64,000 nt of DNA from JBGAPI01 sp044221335 (GTDB lineage: Bacteria > Pseudomonadota > Gammaproteobacteria > Xanthomonadales > Ahniellaceae): positions 1 through 64,000 of the forward strand of contig JBGAPI010000026.1 of assembly GCA_044221335.1 (NCBI GenBank), given 5' to 3'. Below the pieces are notes generated by a model. It made no database searches, was not told where the DNA came from, and saw nothing but the letters and a program-made list of their open reading frames with translations. Position 1 is the stretch's first letter; each line of letters starts with the position of its first letter. Both the position numbers and the translations under genes were made by a program. Shown here in pieces: positions 54,315-62,570 of this stretch.

Positions 54315-55157
54315 ATGACGACCCTCCGATTTCGCCTTCTCAACGTGTTCGCCGAGTCGACCTTCGGCGGCAACCCGCTTGCCGTGATCGAGAACGGCGA
54401 GGGCCTGGACGACGCCGAGATGCAGCGCATCGCGCGGCAGTTCAACCTGTCGGAGACGACCTTCATCCTGCCCTCCGATCGCGCCACGGCGCGGATCCGG
54501 ATCTTCACCCCGAGCTACGAGATGCCGTTCGCCGGACATCCGACGCTGGGCTCGGCCGAGGTCGTACGCGCGCTGTTCGGCGCTGGCGACGACTTCCTGC
54601 TCGAGATGGGTGCGGGGCTGATCCCGGTGCGCTACGGCGAGGGTCGTTGGACCCTGACGGCGAATCCGCCGAAGAGCCGGGTGCTGTCGTCCACTCGCGC
54701 CGAACTCGCGGCCATGCTCGGCCTGCCGGAGTACGCGATCGGCGGGTCGCCGCTGTGGCTCGATTGCGGGACCGAGCAGCCGATGATCCCGCTGATCGCG
54801 ACGGCGCACGTCGACGCGGTCGAGCCCGACCCCGCCCTGCTCGCGCGGCACTGCCGCAACCGCAACGGCAACCCGAAGTGCTACGTGTTCGCGCAGACCC
54901 CGGAGGGCTTCGTCGCCCGCTACTTCTGGATGAGCGACGAGTTCAGCCTGCACGAAGACCCCGGCACCGGCTCCGCCGCCGCCAACCTCGGCGGCTGGTG
55001 GCAGATCACCCGCCCCGGAGAGCCACTGTCCGCGCGCATCGACCAGGCGCGGCACAGCGACCGGCCGAGCGTGCTGCAGCTCGATGTGGCCGAGGGGAAG
55101 ATCCATGTCGGCGGCCGTGTGGTGGCGATCGGCGCGGGGGAGTTGCAGCTGCCGTGA
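54315..55157 (+). CDS. PhzF family phenazine-biosynthesis-like isomerase/epimerase
   Basis: The 280-residue protein starts FRLLNVFAESTFGGNPLAVI, the PhzF family N-terminus. The catalytic Glu is in FNLSETTFIL and a conserved ending is EDPGTGSAAANLGGWW. PhzF in phenazine producers isomerises DHHA, but most homologues outside phz operons have unknown substrates, and there are no other phenazine genes here. Start ATG 54315. Confidence 0.9.
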   Translation: MTTLRFRLLNVFAESTFGGNPLAVIENGEGLDDAEMQRIARQFNLSETTFILPSDRATARIRIFTPSYEMPFAGHPTLGSAEVVRALFGAGDDFLLEMGAGLIPVRYGEGRWTLTANPPKSRVLSSTRAELAAMLGLPEYAIGGSPLWLDCGTEQPMIPLIATAHVDAVEPDPALLARHCRNRNGNPKCYVFAQTPEGFVARYFWMSDEFSLHEDPGTGSAAANLGGWWQITRPGEPLSARIDQARHSDRPSVLQLDVAEGKIHVGGRVVAIGAGELQLP

Positions 55158-55233
55158 GCGGCTGCGGCAGGAGCGACACAAGCCCCGATCGAGGCGCTTC
55201 GAATCGCTGCTGCGGCCGGAGCTTGCATCCCTC

Positions 55234-55344
55234 CGTCATTGCGAGGAGGAGCGCCGCGACGACGAAGCAATCCAGCGCCATTGCTCTTGCTGTGCGCGTT
55301 GCAAGGCAGGGGCGCTGGATTGCTTCGCTGCGCTCGCGATGACG
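55234..55344. repeat. 111-base palindromic element, well-preserved copy
   Basis: Starts CGTCATTGCGAGGAGGAGCG and closes with the inverse sequence CTCGCGATGACG. Inner arms GAAGCAATCCAGCGCC and GGCGCTGGATTGCTTC pair almost perfectly, with a central loop of about 35 bases. A diverged copy of equal length lies at 22171-22281. It could be a mobile palindromic unit or structured RNA. Confidence 0.8.
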
Positions 55345-55654
55345 AAAGGTCGGACTGGTGTCGGTGGGGGACAGCCAGAGCGCCGCGGCGCTCCCCGCGA
55401 TCACGGTTGCCGGCCAGGACTACCCGCATGGATCCACGGTCGCTTGCGCGTCGCCGCGCTGCGGATGTTCGCTGTCCAGTCCGCGGAGCTCGTGCCGAAG
55501 GCGGATCCCGATCTCCTCCCCGCTCCCCCGCCAGCGCGGCCCCGGCCGCCCGTTGAGCGCGAGCGTCGACGCCGCGGCGTGCTCGCCGCCGCCCGGTGTG
55601 CCCGGAGGATCCGGTTGCCGTTGCGATGATCGCGTGGCGGCGGCGTGTCGGATC

Positions 55655-55691
55655 GGAAAACGAAACGCCCTCGCGTTGGCGAGGGCGTTTC
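55655..55691 (-). terminator. Rho-independent terminator after metK
   Basis: Read on the minus strand, ACGCCCTCGCC pairs with GCGAGGGCGT, loop AAC, and then runs into TTTCGTTTTCC. It lies about 46 bases beyond the metK stop. Confidence 0.85.
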
Positions 55692-55736
55692 CGGGTTCAT
55701 GCAGGCCCTGGCAGTGCGGCTTGCGCCGCCGCCGGG

Positions 55737-56942
55737 TCACTTGATCTTGGCGTCCGCCCGCAGCGCCGCGGCCTTGTCGGTCTTCTCCCACGAGAACGCG
55801 GTGAAGGTCTTGCCGTCGGCGGTCTTCATCTCGGTGGGCTTGCGGCCGAAGTGGCCGTAGGACGCGGTCGCCTGGTACATCGGGTGGATCAGGTCGAGCA
55901 TCTGGATGATGCCGTACGGACGCAGGTCGAAGTGGGCGCGGATCAGCTTCTCGATCTTGTCGTCGCCGATCTTGCCGGTGCCGAAGGTGGTGACCGAGAT
56001 CGAGGTCGGCTCGGCGACGCCGATCGCGTAGGAGACCTGCACTTCGCACTTGTCGGCGAGGCCGGCGGCGACGATGTTCTTCGCCACGTAGCGCGCGGCG
56101 TAGGCGGCCGAGCGGTCGACCTTCGACGGGTCCTTGCCGGAGAACGCGCCGCCGCCGTGGCGGGCCATGCCGCCGTAGCTGTCGACGATGATCTTGCGGC
56201 CGGTCAGGCCGCAGTCGCCCACCGGGCCACCGATCACGAACTTGCCGGTCGGATTGATGTGGATCTTCTTCTTCGAGATCGCGGCGAGCCAGGCCTTCGG
56301 CAGCACCGGCTTCAGGATGTGCTCGTAGACGCCCTCGAACAGGTCCTTGTGCTTGACCGAGGGGTCATGCTGGGTCGACAGCACGACAGCGTCGAGGCCT
56401 TCCACGCGGTTGCCGTTGTAGCGCAGGGTGACCTGCGACTTGGCGTCCGGGCGCAACCACGGCAGCGGCGACTTCTTCTGCTTGCGGACCTTGGCCTGCT
56501 GCTCGACCAGGCGGTGCGAGTAGTAGATCGGGGCCGGCATGTACTCCGGCGCCTCGGTGCAGGCGTAGCCGAACATCAGGCCCTGGTCGCCGGCGCCCTG
56601 CTCTTCCGGCTTCTTGCGGTCGACGCCCTGGTTGATGTCCGGGGACTGCTTGCCGATCATGTTGACGATCGCGCAGGTGTGGCCGTCGAAGCCGACGTTG
56701 GAGTTGTTGTAGCCGATCTCGTTGATCACGTTGCGCGCCAGCGACTCGATGTCGACCCAGGCGTTGGTGGTGATCTCGCCGGCGACGATCGCGGCGCCGG
56801 TCTTGCACAGCGTCTCGCAGGCGACGCGCGCGCGCTTGTCCTGCGCCAGGATCGCGTCCAGGACCGCATCCGAGATCTGGTCGCAGATCTTGTCCGGATG
56901 ACCTTCGGACACGGATTCGGAGGTGAAGAGATAGCTGGTCAT
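55737..56942 (-). CDS. metK: S-adenosylmethionine synthetase
   Basis: The 401-residue enzyme forms SAM from methionine and ATP. It has SVSEGHPDKICDQISDAVLD, GAGDQGLMFGYA, a FVIGGPVGDCGLTGRK loop and GGGAFSGKDPSKVDRSAAY. Start ATG 56942 (MTSYLFTSESV). Two strong hairpins lie upstream at 57011-57072. SAM is also the donor for the methyltransferase encoded at 23680. Confidence 0.97.
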   Translation of the reverse strand: MTSYLFTSESVSEGHPDKICDQISDAVLDAILAQDKRARVACETLCKTGAAIVAGEITTNAWVDIESLARNVINEIGYNNSNVGFDGHTCAIVNMIGKQSPDINQGVDRKKPEEQGAGDQGLMFGYACTEAPEYMPAPIYYSHRLVEQQAKVRKQKKSPLPWLRPDAKSQVTLRYNGNRVEGLDAVVLSTQHDPSVKHKDLFEGVYEHILKPVLPKAWLAAISKKKIHINPTGKFVIGGPVGDCGLTGRKIIVDSYGGMARHGGGAFSGKDPSKVDRSAAYAARYVAKNIVAAGLADKCEVQVSYAIGVAEPTSISVTTFGTGKIGDDKIEKLIRAHFDLRPYGIIQMLDLIHPMYQATASYGHFGRKPTEMKTADGKTFTAFSWEKTDKAAALRADAKIK

Positions 56943-57010
56943 GGCGTCGCGTTCCTGCTCTGTATGGACGTATGGATGGAAAAACCGGGCGCGGAGGATA
57001 GCGGATCGCG

Positions 57011-57072
57011 GCGGGGGGTGCATTGGGCAAGGCGGGAGCCCCCCGCCGAGCGCCCGGCCATGGATGGCCGGG
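57011..57072 (-). promoter_or_regulatory. Two hairpins upstream of metK
   Basis: GCGGGGGG (57011-57018) pairs with CCCCCCGC (57039-57046), and CCCGGCCA (57053-57060) with TGGCCGGG (57065-57072). They could be a leader regulatory structure. A possible minus-strand -10 (TATCCT at 57000-56995) would, if used, place them upstream of the transcript, so this is uncertain. No known SAM-riboswitch class was recognised. Confidence 0.4.
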
Positions 57073-57123
57073 CCGGCGCCACGCGCCAGGGATGGCTGGT
57101 TCCGAGGTGCCGAACGAAGACCG

Positions 57124-57879
57124 ATGTACAAGCTTTTTCGCATCGTTCGGGCCTCTTCTGCGGCATCCCTCTCGACGATGAGCTGCCATCAATCCGCAGT
57201 TTCTACGGCATCGGCGCGGTCCAGTTGTTGTGCCCAGGCAACCCCTAGTATTCGGCCTGCGCCACGAGCGCATCTCCTGTTGAATCTGATCCCGGAGGAC
57301 TACACGTACCTCGATGCGCTCTGGCCGTCCGGCGCTCCGACAGGCTGGCTGTTCCTGCAACGCAGGGAATTCGTCGAGATGTTCAATGTTCCCTGGAACG
57401 GTCTCGATGCCGTGAGATGCGGCAATCGGATCGGGATGCTCCTGCAAGCGAAAATCCTCTCGCTACAGGCGAACCCTTGTCTCGACCGCGTCGACATTCA
57501 TCTGACCGCCAAGGGTGGAAGGATTTGGGAGGAACGGTTCAAGGTCGTGCGCGCGAGGCACATCTCGGATTCGTACTTCTTCCCCGACGAGGGCGGAACC
57601 CGGGTCACCTATTCCGGAGTATCACGCTCTCACATCGACCGATTTCGCCGCCAAGTCGTCGCTGCGCTCGGAACCGATGCCGCGGTCGGCGCCGTGACGT
57701 GGAATCCCGGCGACGACATGCTCTATTGGCGCAGACGGATCGGCGCATACGAGTTCGCCCTGTCGTCAGACCTCGGCGACTTTTGTGAGTCCGACGCCGG
57801 GCAATGCCTCCACGAACTGAAGCTGCGTGCGATCCAGGGATGGCGCGCTCCGTCATTACGATTTGTTGCTGCGTCCTGA
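57124..57879 (+). CDS. Orphan protein of unknown function
   Basis: About 251 residues from ATG 57124. The first 45 residues (Ser/Ala/Cys-rich) are unlike a normal N-terminus. From about residue 48 the sequence looks like a real soluble protein: HLLLNLIPEDYTYLDALWP, FNVPWNGLDAVRCGNRIGML, VDIHLTAKGGRIW, YFFPDEGGTRVTYSGVSRSH. DNA here is less GC-rich than its neighbours, which hints at acquisition. No family recognised. The start, or an upstream frameshift, remains unsettled. Confidence 0.6.
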   Translation: MYKLFRIVRASSAASLSTMSCHQSAVSTASARSSCCAQATPSIRPAPRAHLLLNLIPEDYTYLDALWPSGAPTGWLFLQRREFVEMFNVPWNGLDAVRCGNRIGMLLQAKILSLQANPCLDRVDIHLTAKGGRIWEERFKVVRARHISDSYFFPDEGGTRVTYSGVSRSHIDRFRRQVVAALGTDAAVGAVTWNPGDDMLYWRRRIGAYEFALSSDLGDFCESDAGQCLHELKLRAIQGWRAPSLRFVAAS

Positions 57880-57899
57880 AACGACCCGTCGAGCGCTGC

Positions 57900-57921
57900 G
57901 CGATGGCGGGCAGTGCCCGCC
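57900..57921. repeat. REP-like hairpin, solitary copy
   Basis: GCGATGGCGGGCAGTGCCCG and two further bases match the ends of the 38-base units at 15481-15556, 42 kb away. The palindrome core is GGCGGGCAGTGCCCGCC. Confidence 0.8.
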
Positions 57922-58003
57922 TCATGTAGCTGCACTCCGCGTCGCAACGAATTGGAATTGTTGCGGGGAGAAGCGCGGTAACGCCGACGCGCCAAGGCGC
58001 CCC

Positions 58004-58399
58004 CTACGACGGCTGGATCAAGTCCCACTTGTTCCCCCACGGATCGAGGAACACGACGACGGTGCCGAACTCCTCATGGCGCGGCTTCTCGGTGAACCGA
58101 ACACCGTGCGCGGCGAGGCGATCGTAGTCGCGCTGGAAGTCGTCGGTGTGGAGGAACAGGAAGACGCGGCCGCCGGTCTGGTTGCCGATGGCGGCACGCT
58201 GCTCCTCGGTGACGGCGCGAGCGAGCAGCAGCGCGAACTCGCTGTCGGCGCTCGGGGCGACGCGGACCCAGCGTTTGCCGCCGCCGCGGTCGTCGTCCTC
58301 GAGCAGCACGAAACCCATCGCGTCGGTGAAGAAGCGGATCGCCTCGTCGTAGTCGGGGACCACCAGGGCGATGGCGGCCATGTAGCGCTTCTGGGTCAT
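58004..58399 (-). CDS. VOC (glyoxalase/dioxygenase fold) protein
   Basis: A 131-residue protein, MTQKRYMAAIALVVPDYDEA, with the beta-alpha-beta-beta-beta repeat of the VOC superfamily. It also has DAMGFVLLEDD, VFLFLHTDDF and a C-terminal FLDPWGNKWDLIQPS. Metal-binding or substrate residues cannot be assigned with confidence. Start ATG 58399. Confidence 0.88.
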   Translation of the reverse strand: MTQKRYMAAIALVVPDYDEAIRFFTDAMGFVLLEDDDRGGGKRWVRVAPSADSEFALLLARAVTEEQRAAIGNQTGGRVFLFLHTDDFQRDYDRLAAHGVRFTEKPRHEEFGTVVVFLDPWGNKWDLIQPS

Positions 58400-58451
58400 G
58401 GGAACTCCGGGAGGACGCGATGGCGGGCCACGGTACACGGCCGCCGCCCGC

Positions 58452-59249
58452 TCACCAAGGGACGTGGCCGTAGCGCTGCTTCATCCGCTCGTACTCGGCG
58501 TCGCTCTCCTTCTTCAGCTCCTCGCTGTCGCGGATCTTCGCCATGCCCGAGCCCGGATGTCGGGTGCGGAATACCTTCGGCCAGGGCGAGTCGTGACGTT
58601 CGATCGTCACGTTGTTCGAGCGTTCCAGCATCCACATCAGCATCTGCCGCGAATGGGTGATTTCAGCGGCGGCCACCGGCGCGGTCGCCTCGACCAGATG
58701 GACGCGCGGCGCGCGGATCTCGCCGAGCCGACCCAGCCACTCGCTGTCGAGGTGCCAGCGGTAGCTCGCGTCGAAGCCGCCGACCCGGTCGAGGATCGCG
58801 CGCTTCATCACCCAGGAGGACGGCGTCGGATAGTCGAGGATTCCGACGACGTCGTCGTCGCCGACCATCCGCTCCAGCTGGGTCGAGGACACGAAGTCGA
58901 CGCGCTCGAAGCGGTCGACCGCCAGCGCGAGGTAGTCGGGCGCCCACAGGTCATCGTCCTCGAGCAGGGCGACGACGTCGCCGTCGACGCGGGCGAGCGC
59001 CGCGTTGAGCGCTTCGGCCTGCAGCCGCAGCGGCGCCTCGGCGATGTCGATCGCGGCGTCGAGGCGCTGTCGTCCCGCCGCTGCCATTCCCGGATCGACG
59101 CCGATGACGATCTGCACGCTCCAGCCCGGACGGGCGAGCAGGGTCTGTCCGCGCACGCAGGCGATCGCGCGTTCGACGAACCAGCGGCTCGCCGGATCCG
59201 CCGGGCGCTCCGCTGCCAGCCGGCTCGGGATGACGACGGACAGCCTCAT
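58452..59249 (-). CDS. Family 2 glycosyltransferase, third tandem copy
   Basis: A 265-residue GT-A fold protein starting MRLSVVIPSRLAAERPAD. It has DPGMAAAGRQRLD, the nucleotide-sugar/metal motif LLEDDDLWAPDYL and the acceptor region YRWHLDSEWLGRLGE. It ends RHPGSGMAKIRDSEELKKES. It overlaps the middle copy by 4 bases. There is no membrane segment, so it works in the cytoplasm. Same length as the two upstream paralogues. Confidence 0.88.
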   Translation of the reverse strand: MRLSVVIPSRLAAERPADPASRWFVERAIACVRGQTLLARPGWSVQIVIGVDPGMAAAGRQRLDAAIDIAEAPLRLQAEALNAALARVDGDVVALLEDDDLWAPDYLALAVDRFERVDFVSSTQLERMVGDDDVVGILDYPTPSSWVMKRAILDRVGGFDASYRWHLDSEWLGRLGEIRAPRVHLVEATAPVAAAEITHSRQMLMWMLERSNNVTIERHDSPWPKVFRTRHPGSGMAKIRDSEELKKESDAEYERMKQRYGHVPW

Positions 59250-60043
59250 GCCGGCACCCAGCCGTAGAGCGCGGCGAGCCGCTCGCACTCGCCGCGGCTG
59301 GCGACCGCGAGCGCGGTATCGCTGCGGATGCGCGACATTCCCGAATCCGGATGGCGGGTGCGCTGCACCAGCGGCCAGGGCGAGGAGTGGCGCAGGAGCG
59401 CCAGGCCCTCGTGGCTGTCGTAGATCACGTCGGCGAGGCGCGAGCGCCAGGTGCGCATCTCGAACAGCTCCAGTGGCGCGGTCGCCTCGACCAGGTGGAT
59501 GCGCGGGATCGCGCGCTGATTCAAGCGACCCAGCCAGTCGCTGTCGAGGTGCCAGCGGAAGGTCGGATCGAATTCGCCGACCGCGTCGAGGGTGGCGCGC
59601 GGCATCACCCAGGTCGACGGGATCGGGTAGTCGTTGATCCGGACGATCTCGCCGGCGACGGTGACCTCGAGCTGCGTCGAGGACACGAAGCCGCACTGCT
59701 GGAACAGACCGATCGCGAGTTCGAGGTAGTTGTCGGCCCAGGTGTCGTCGTCCTCGAGGAACGCGACCACCCCGCCGCCGACCCGTCGGATCGCGGCGTT
59801 GAGCGCCTCCGCCTGCGAGGGCGCCCGGCCTTCCGCGACGTGGACGTCGTTCGGCAACCGGGTCGCGGCGACGGCCGCCATCCCCGGATCGACGCCGACC
59901 AGGATCTCCGGCACGACGCCCGGGCGGCGGAAGATCGTCTGCCGGCGGATCGCGGCGATCGCGCGCTCGACGAACCACGCCCCGTCCGGCTGTTCACGGT
60001 CGAGCGGCGCGAGGCGCGAGGGAATGATTAAAGAAACCTTCAT
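59246..60043 (-). CDS. Family 2 glycosyltransferase, second tandem copy
   Basis: A 265-residue paralogue. It starts MKVSLIIPSRLAPLD, has VGVDPGMAAVAATRL, then FLEDDDTWADNYLELAIG and FRWHLDSDWLGRLNQ, and ends with RHPDSGMSRIRSDTALAV. Start ATG 60043; an earlier ATG at 60067 would add 8 residues. Coupled to the third copy by an ATGA overlap. The acceptor is unknown. Confidence 0.88.
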   Translation of the reverse strand: MKVSLIIPSRLAPLDREQPDGAWFVERAIAAIRRQTIFRRPGVVPEILVGVDPGMAAVAATRLPNDVHVAEGRAPSQAEALNAAIRRVGGGVVAFLEDDDTWADNYLELAIGLFQQCGFVSSTQLEVTVAGEIVRINDYPIPSTWVMPRATLDAVGEFDPTFRWHLDSDWLGRLNQRAIPRIHLVEATAPLELFEMRTWRSRLADVIYDSHEGLALLRHSSPWPLVQRTRHPDSGMSRIRSDTALAVASRGECERLAALYGWVPA

Positions 60044-60126
60044 CGGCGGCGGAGGATACGCGGTCACGGCAGCGGAGACACGACGCGGAGCGGCGATCGC
60101 AGAGCGGACCCCGGTCCGCTCTGCGG

Positions 60127-60924
60127 TCAGGACGGGATCCTGCCGTAGCGCTCCCGCAAGCGGATGAATTCGGCGTCGGAAGCGGCACGCCTTCCGCTCT
60201 CGCTGCGGATCATCGCCATCCCGGAGCCCGGATGCACGGTGCGCAGCACCAGCGGCCAGGGCGAGTCGTGGCGCACGAACGCGATGGACGGCGCACCGTT
60301 GCGCAACACGTTGGCGAGCAGCGGCCGCCAGGACATGATCTCGTGCAGCCGCACCGGCGCGGTGGCCTCGATCAGGTGGCAGCGGTCGACCGCGGCCTCG
60401 CCGAGGCGACCGAGCCAGTCGCTGTCGAGGTGCCAGCGGAACGACGGGTCGAAGTCGCCGACCGCGGACAGGGTCGCGCGCGTCATCAGCCAGCCCGACG
60501 GCGTCGGATAGTCGAGCACGCCGATCACTCCGCCATCGGTCCCGATCTCGAGCTGGGTCGACGAGACGAAACCGAAGCGTTCGAACTGCGCCAGCGACCG
60601 CTCCAGGTACTGCTCGGACCAGGCGTCGTCATCCTCCAGCATCGCGACGACGTCGCCGTCGCAGCACGCCAGGCCGGCGTTGAGCGCGTGCGCCTGGGTG
60701 GCTGCGGTGCCGGCGACGACGGTCACGTCGCCGCCGAGCCGCCGCTCGGCGACCTCCACCATGCCCGGATCGACACCGACGACCAGTTGCAACAGCAGGC
60801 CGGAGCGCGCAAACACGCTCTGGCGGCGCACCGCGGCGATGGCGCGCTCGACGAACCACGGACCGCCGGAAGCAGCCGGGGCGATCGCGGCCAGGCGCGA
60901 GGGGATCACGACGGAGAGCTTCAT
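60127..60924 (-). CDS. Family 2 glycosyltransferase, first tandem copy
   Basis: A 265-residue paralogue that starts MKLSVVIPSRLAAIAPAA. It has VVGVDPGMVEVAERRLGG, then MLEDDDAWSEQYLERSLA and FRWHLDSDWLGRLGEAAV, and ends HPGSGMAMIRSESGRRAAS. It is separated from the second copy by 83 bases and lies 121 bases beyond the gspE stop, in the same orientation. Confidence 0.88.
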   Translation of the reverse strand: MKLSVVIPSRLAAIAPAASGGPWFVERAIAAVRRQSVFARSGLLLQLVVGVDPGMVEVAERRLGGDVTVVAGTAATQAHALNAGLACCDGDVVAMLEDDDAWSEQYLERSLAQFERFGFVSSTQLEIGTDGGVIGVLDYPTPSGWLMTRATLSAVGDFDPSFRWHLDSDWLGRLGEAAVDRCHLIEATAPVRLHEIMSWRPLLANVLRNGAPSIAFVRHDSPWPLVLRTVHPGSGMAMIRSESGRRAASDAEFIRLRERYGRIPS

Positions 60925-61045
60925 GGGCGCGGAGCCTACGCGGATGCGGCGCGCGACGCGCGATCCGTGCAGGGTTCAACCTCGGGCCGCATCGCGCAAG
61001 CCGGCACGCTCCGAACTGTGAGCGCCGACACGCGGACGGGCAGAA

Positions 61046-62551
61046 TCACTCGTCGCGGGTGACCCGCAGCACTTCGTCGACCGAGGTGATGCCCGCGACG
61101 CACTTGTCCCAGCCGTCGCCGCCGATCGACGCCGTGCGGGTGCGCGCCATCCGCTCCAGCTCGGCCTCGGCCGCGTTGGCGTGGATCAGCCGGCGCATCT
61201 CGTCGTCGACCAGCACCAGCTCGTAGATGCCGGTGCGGCCCTTGTAGCCGGCGTTGCGGCCGCGCGCGTTCGGGCCGGGTCGGTACAGCGTGACGACCTC
61301 GTCGGTCGGACGGCCGAACGCCGCGAGTTCCTCCGCGGTGGCCTGGTAGGGCTCGCGGGTGGCCGGATCGAGCACCCGCACCAGCCGCTGCGCCAGCACG
61401 CCGATCAGCGAGGACGACAGCAGGAAGGGCTCGACGCCCATGTCGCGGAGGCGCGTCACGGCGCCGACGGCGGAGTTGGTGTGCAGGGTCGACAGCACCA
61501 GGTGGCCGGTGAGCGAGGCCTGGACTGCGACCTCGGCGGTCTCGAGGTCGCGGATTTCGCCGACCATCACCACGTCCGGGTCCTGGCGCAGGATCGCGCG
61601 GAGGCCACGGGCGAAGGTCATGTCGACCTTGGTGTTGACCTGGGTCTGGCCGATGCCGTCCAGGTAGTACTCGATCGGATCCTCGACCGTCAGGATGTTG
61701 CGGGTCGCGTCGTTGAGGCGCGTGAGTCCCGCATACAGCGTGGTGGTCTTGCCGGAGCCGGTGGGGCCGGTGACCAGCAGGATGCCGTGCGGGCGCTTGA
61801 TCAGCTCGTTGAGCTGGCCCAGCTGCTGGCTGCCCATGCCCAGGGCCTCGAGGTCGAGGCGGCCGGCCTGCTTGTCGAGCAGGCGCAGCACCACACGCTC
61901 GCCGTAGCCGGCCGGGATGGTGGAGACGCGCACGTCGACCGGGCGGCCGGCGATCTTGAGGCCGATGCGGCCGTCCTGCGGCAGGCGCTTCTCGGCGATG
62001 TCGAGCTTCGCCATCACCTTGATGCGACTGACCACCGGTGCGGCGATCGCCTTCGCCGGCGCCAGCACCTCCCGCAGGACGCCGTCGACGCGGAAGCGCA
62101 CGACCAGGCGGTTCTCGTAGGGCTCGATGTGGATGTCGGACGCGTTTTCCTTCACCGCCTCGGTCAGCAGGGCATTGATCAGCTTGACGATCACAGCGTC
62201 GTCGTCGGCCTCGAGCAGGTCCTCGGGCTCCGGCAGCTCGTCCATCAGCGCGCCGAGATCGGAGCGCTCGTCCATGCTGTCGGCCACCGACTGCGAGTTG
62301 GCGCCGCCGGTGCCGTAGATGTCGCGCAGCAGCTGGTCGTAGCGCTCCGCCGTCATCGCCTCGAACGACAGCGCCACGCCGAGGTAGCGGCGCAGCTCGG
62401 CCACCGTCTCGACCTTCAGGCCCGGCCGGTGCGCGATCAGCGCACGGCCGTCCTCGGCCCAGTCCGACAGGGTCGCGCCGTGGCGCTTGGCGAAGGCGTA
62501 GTTCGGCCGCACGGGACGGGCCGGTGCGACGGTGGCGGCGATCTGGCTCAC
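61046..62551 (-). CDS. gspE: Type II secretion ATPase GspE
   Basis: The 501-residue AAA-type ATPase powers the type II secretion pseudopilus. Walker A: LVTGPTGSGKTTTLYAGL. Asp box NILTVEDPIEYYLDGIGQTQ, Walker B DPDVVMVGEIRDLETAE, and His box GHLVLSTLHTNSAVGAV. N-terminal helical domain about 1-110. The tetracysteine zinc module usual between the His box and C-terminus is not present: the region reads RVLDPATREPYQ without Cys. It starts 19 bases after the gspD stop. Confidence 0.95.
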   Translation of the reverse strand: MSQIAATVAPARPVRPNYAFAKRHGATLSDWAEDGRALIAHRPGLKVETVAELRRYLGVALSFEAMTAERYDQLLRDIYGTGGANSQSVADSMDERSDLGALMDELPEPEDLLEADDDAVIVKLINALLTEAVKENASDIHIEPYENRLVVRFRVDGVLREVLAPAKAIAAPVVSRIKVMAKLDIAEKRLPQDGRIGLKIAGRPVDVRVSTIPAGYGERVVLRLLDKQAGRLDLEALGMGSQQLGQLNELIKRPHGILLVTGPTGSGKTTTLYAGLTRLNDATRNILTVEDPIEYYLDGIGQTQVNTKVDMTFARGLRAILRQDPDVVMVGEIRDLETAEVAVQASLTGHLVLSTLHTNSAVGAVTRLRDMGVEPFLLSSSLIGVLAQRLVRVLDPATREPYQATAEELAAFGRPTDEVVTLYRPGPNARGRNAGYKGRTGIYELVLVDDEMRRLIHANAAEAELERMARTRTASIGGDGWDKCVAGITSVDEVLRVTRDE

Positions 62552-62570
62552 GAGGCGAATCCGGGAGGAA

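Larger units (their letters stand above)
55158..55736. other. 579-base gap holding a palindrome and the metK terminator
   Basis: Apart from the 111-base palindromic element at 55234-55344 and the terminator at 55655-55691, I see no supported gene. The frames present are Arg/Pro/Ser-rich with poor starts, typical of GC-rich non-coding DNA. Confidence 0.6.

Noticed and set aside
54315..55157. Phenazine biosynthesis cluster
   Set aside because: Only the PhzF-family gene is present; none of phzA-E or phzG lies nearby.
55358..55744. 128-residue open frame in the phzF-metK gap
   Set aside because: It spans the metK terminator, is Ser/Arg/Pro/Cys-rich and has no ribosome site.
57011..57072. SAM riboswitch ahead of metK
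   Set aside because: Hairpins exist, but I recognised no conserved core of SAM-I, SAM-II or SAH classes.
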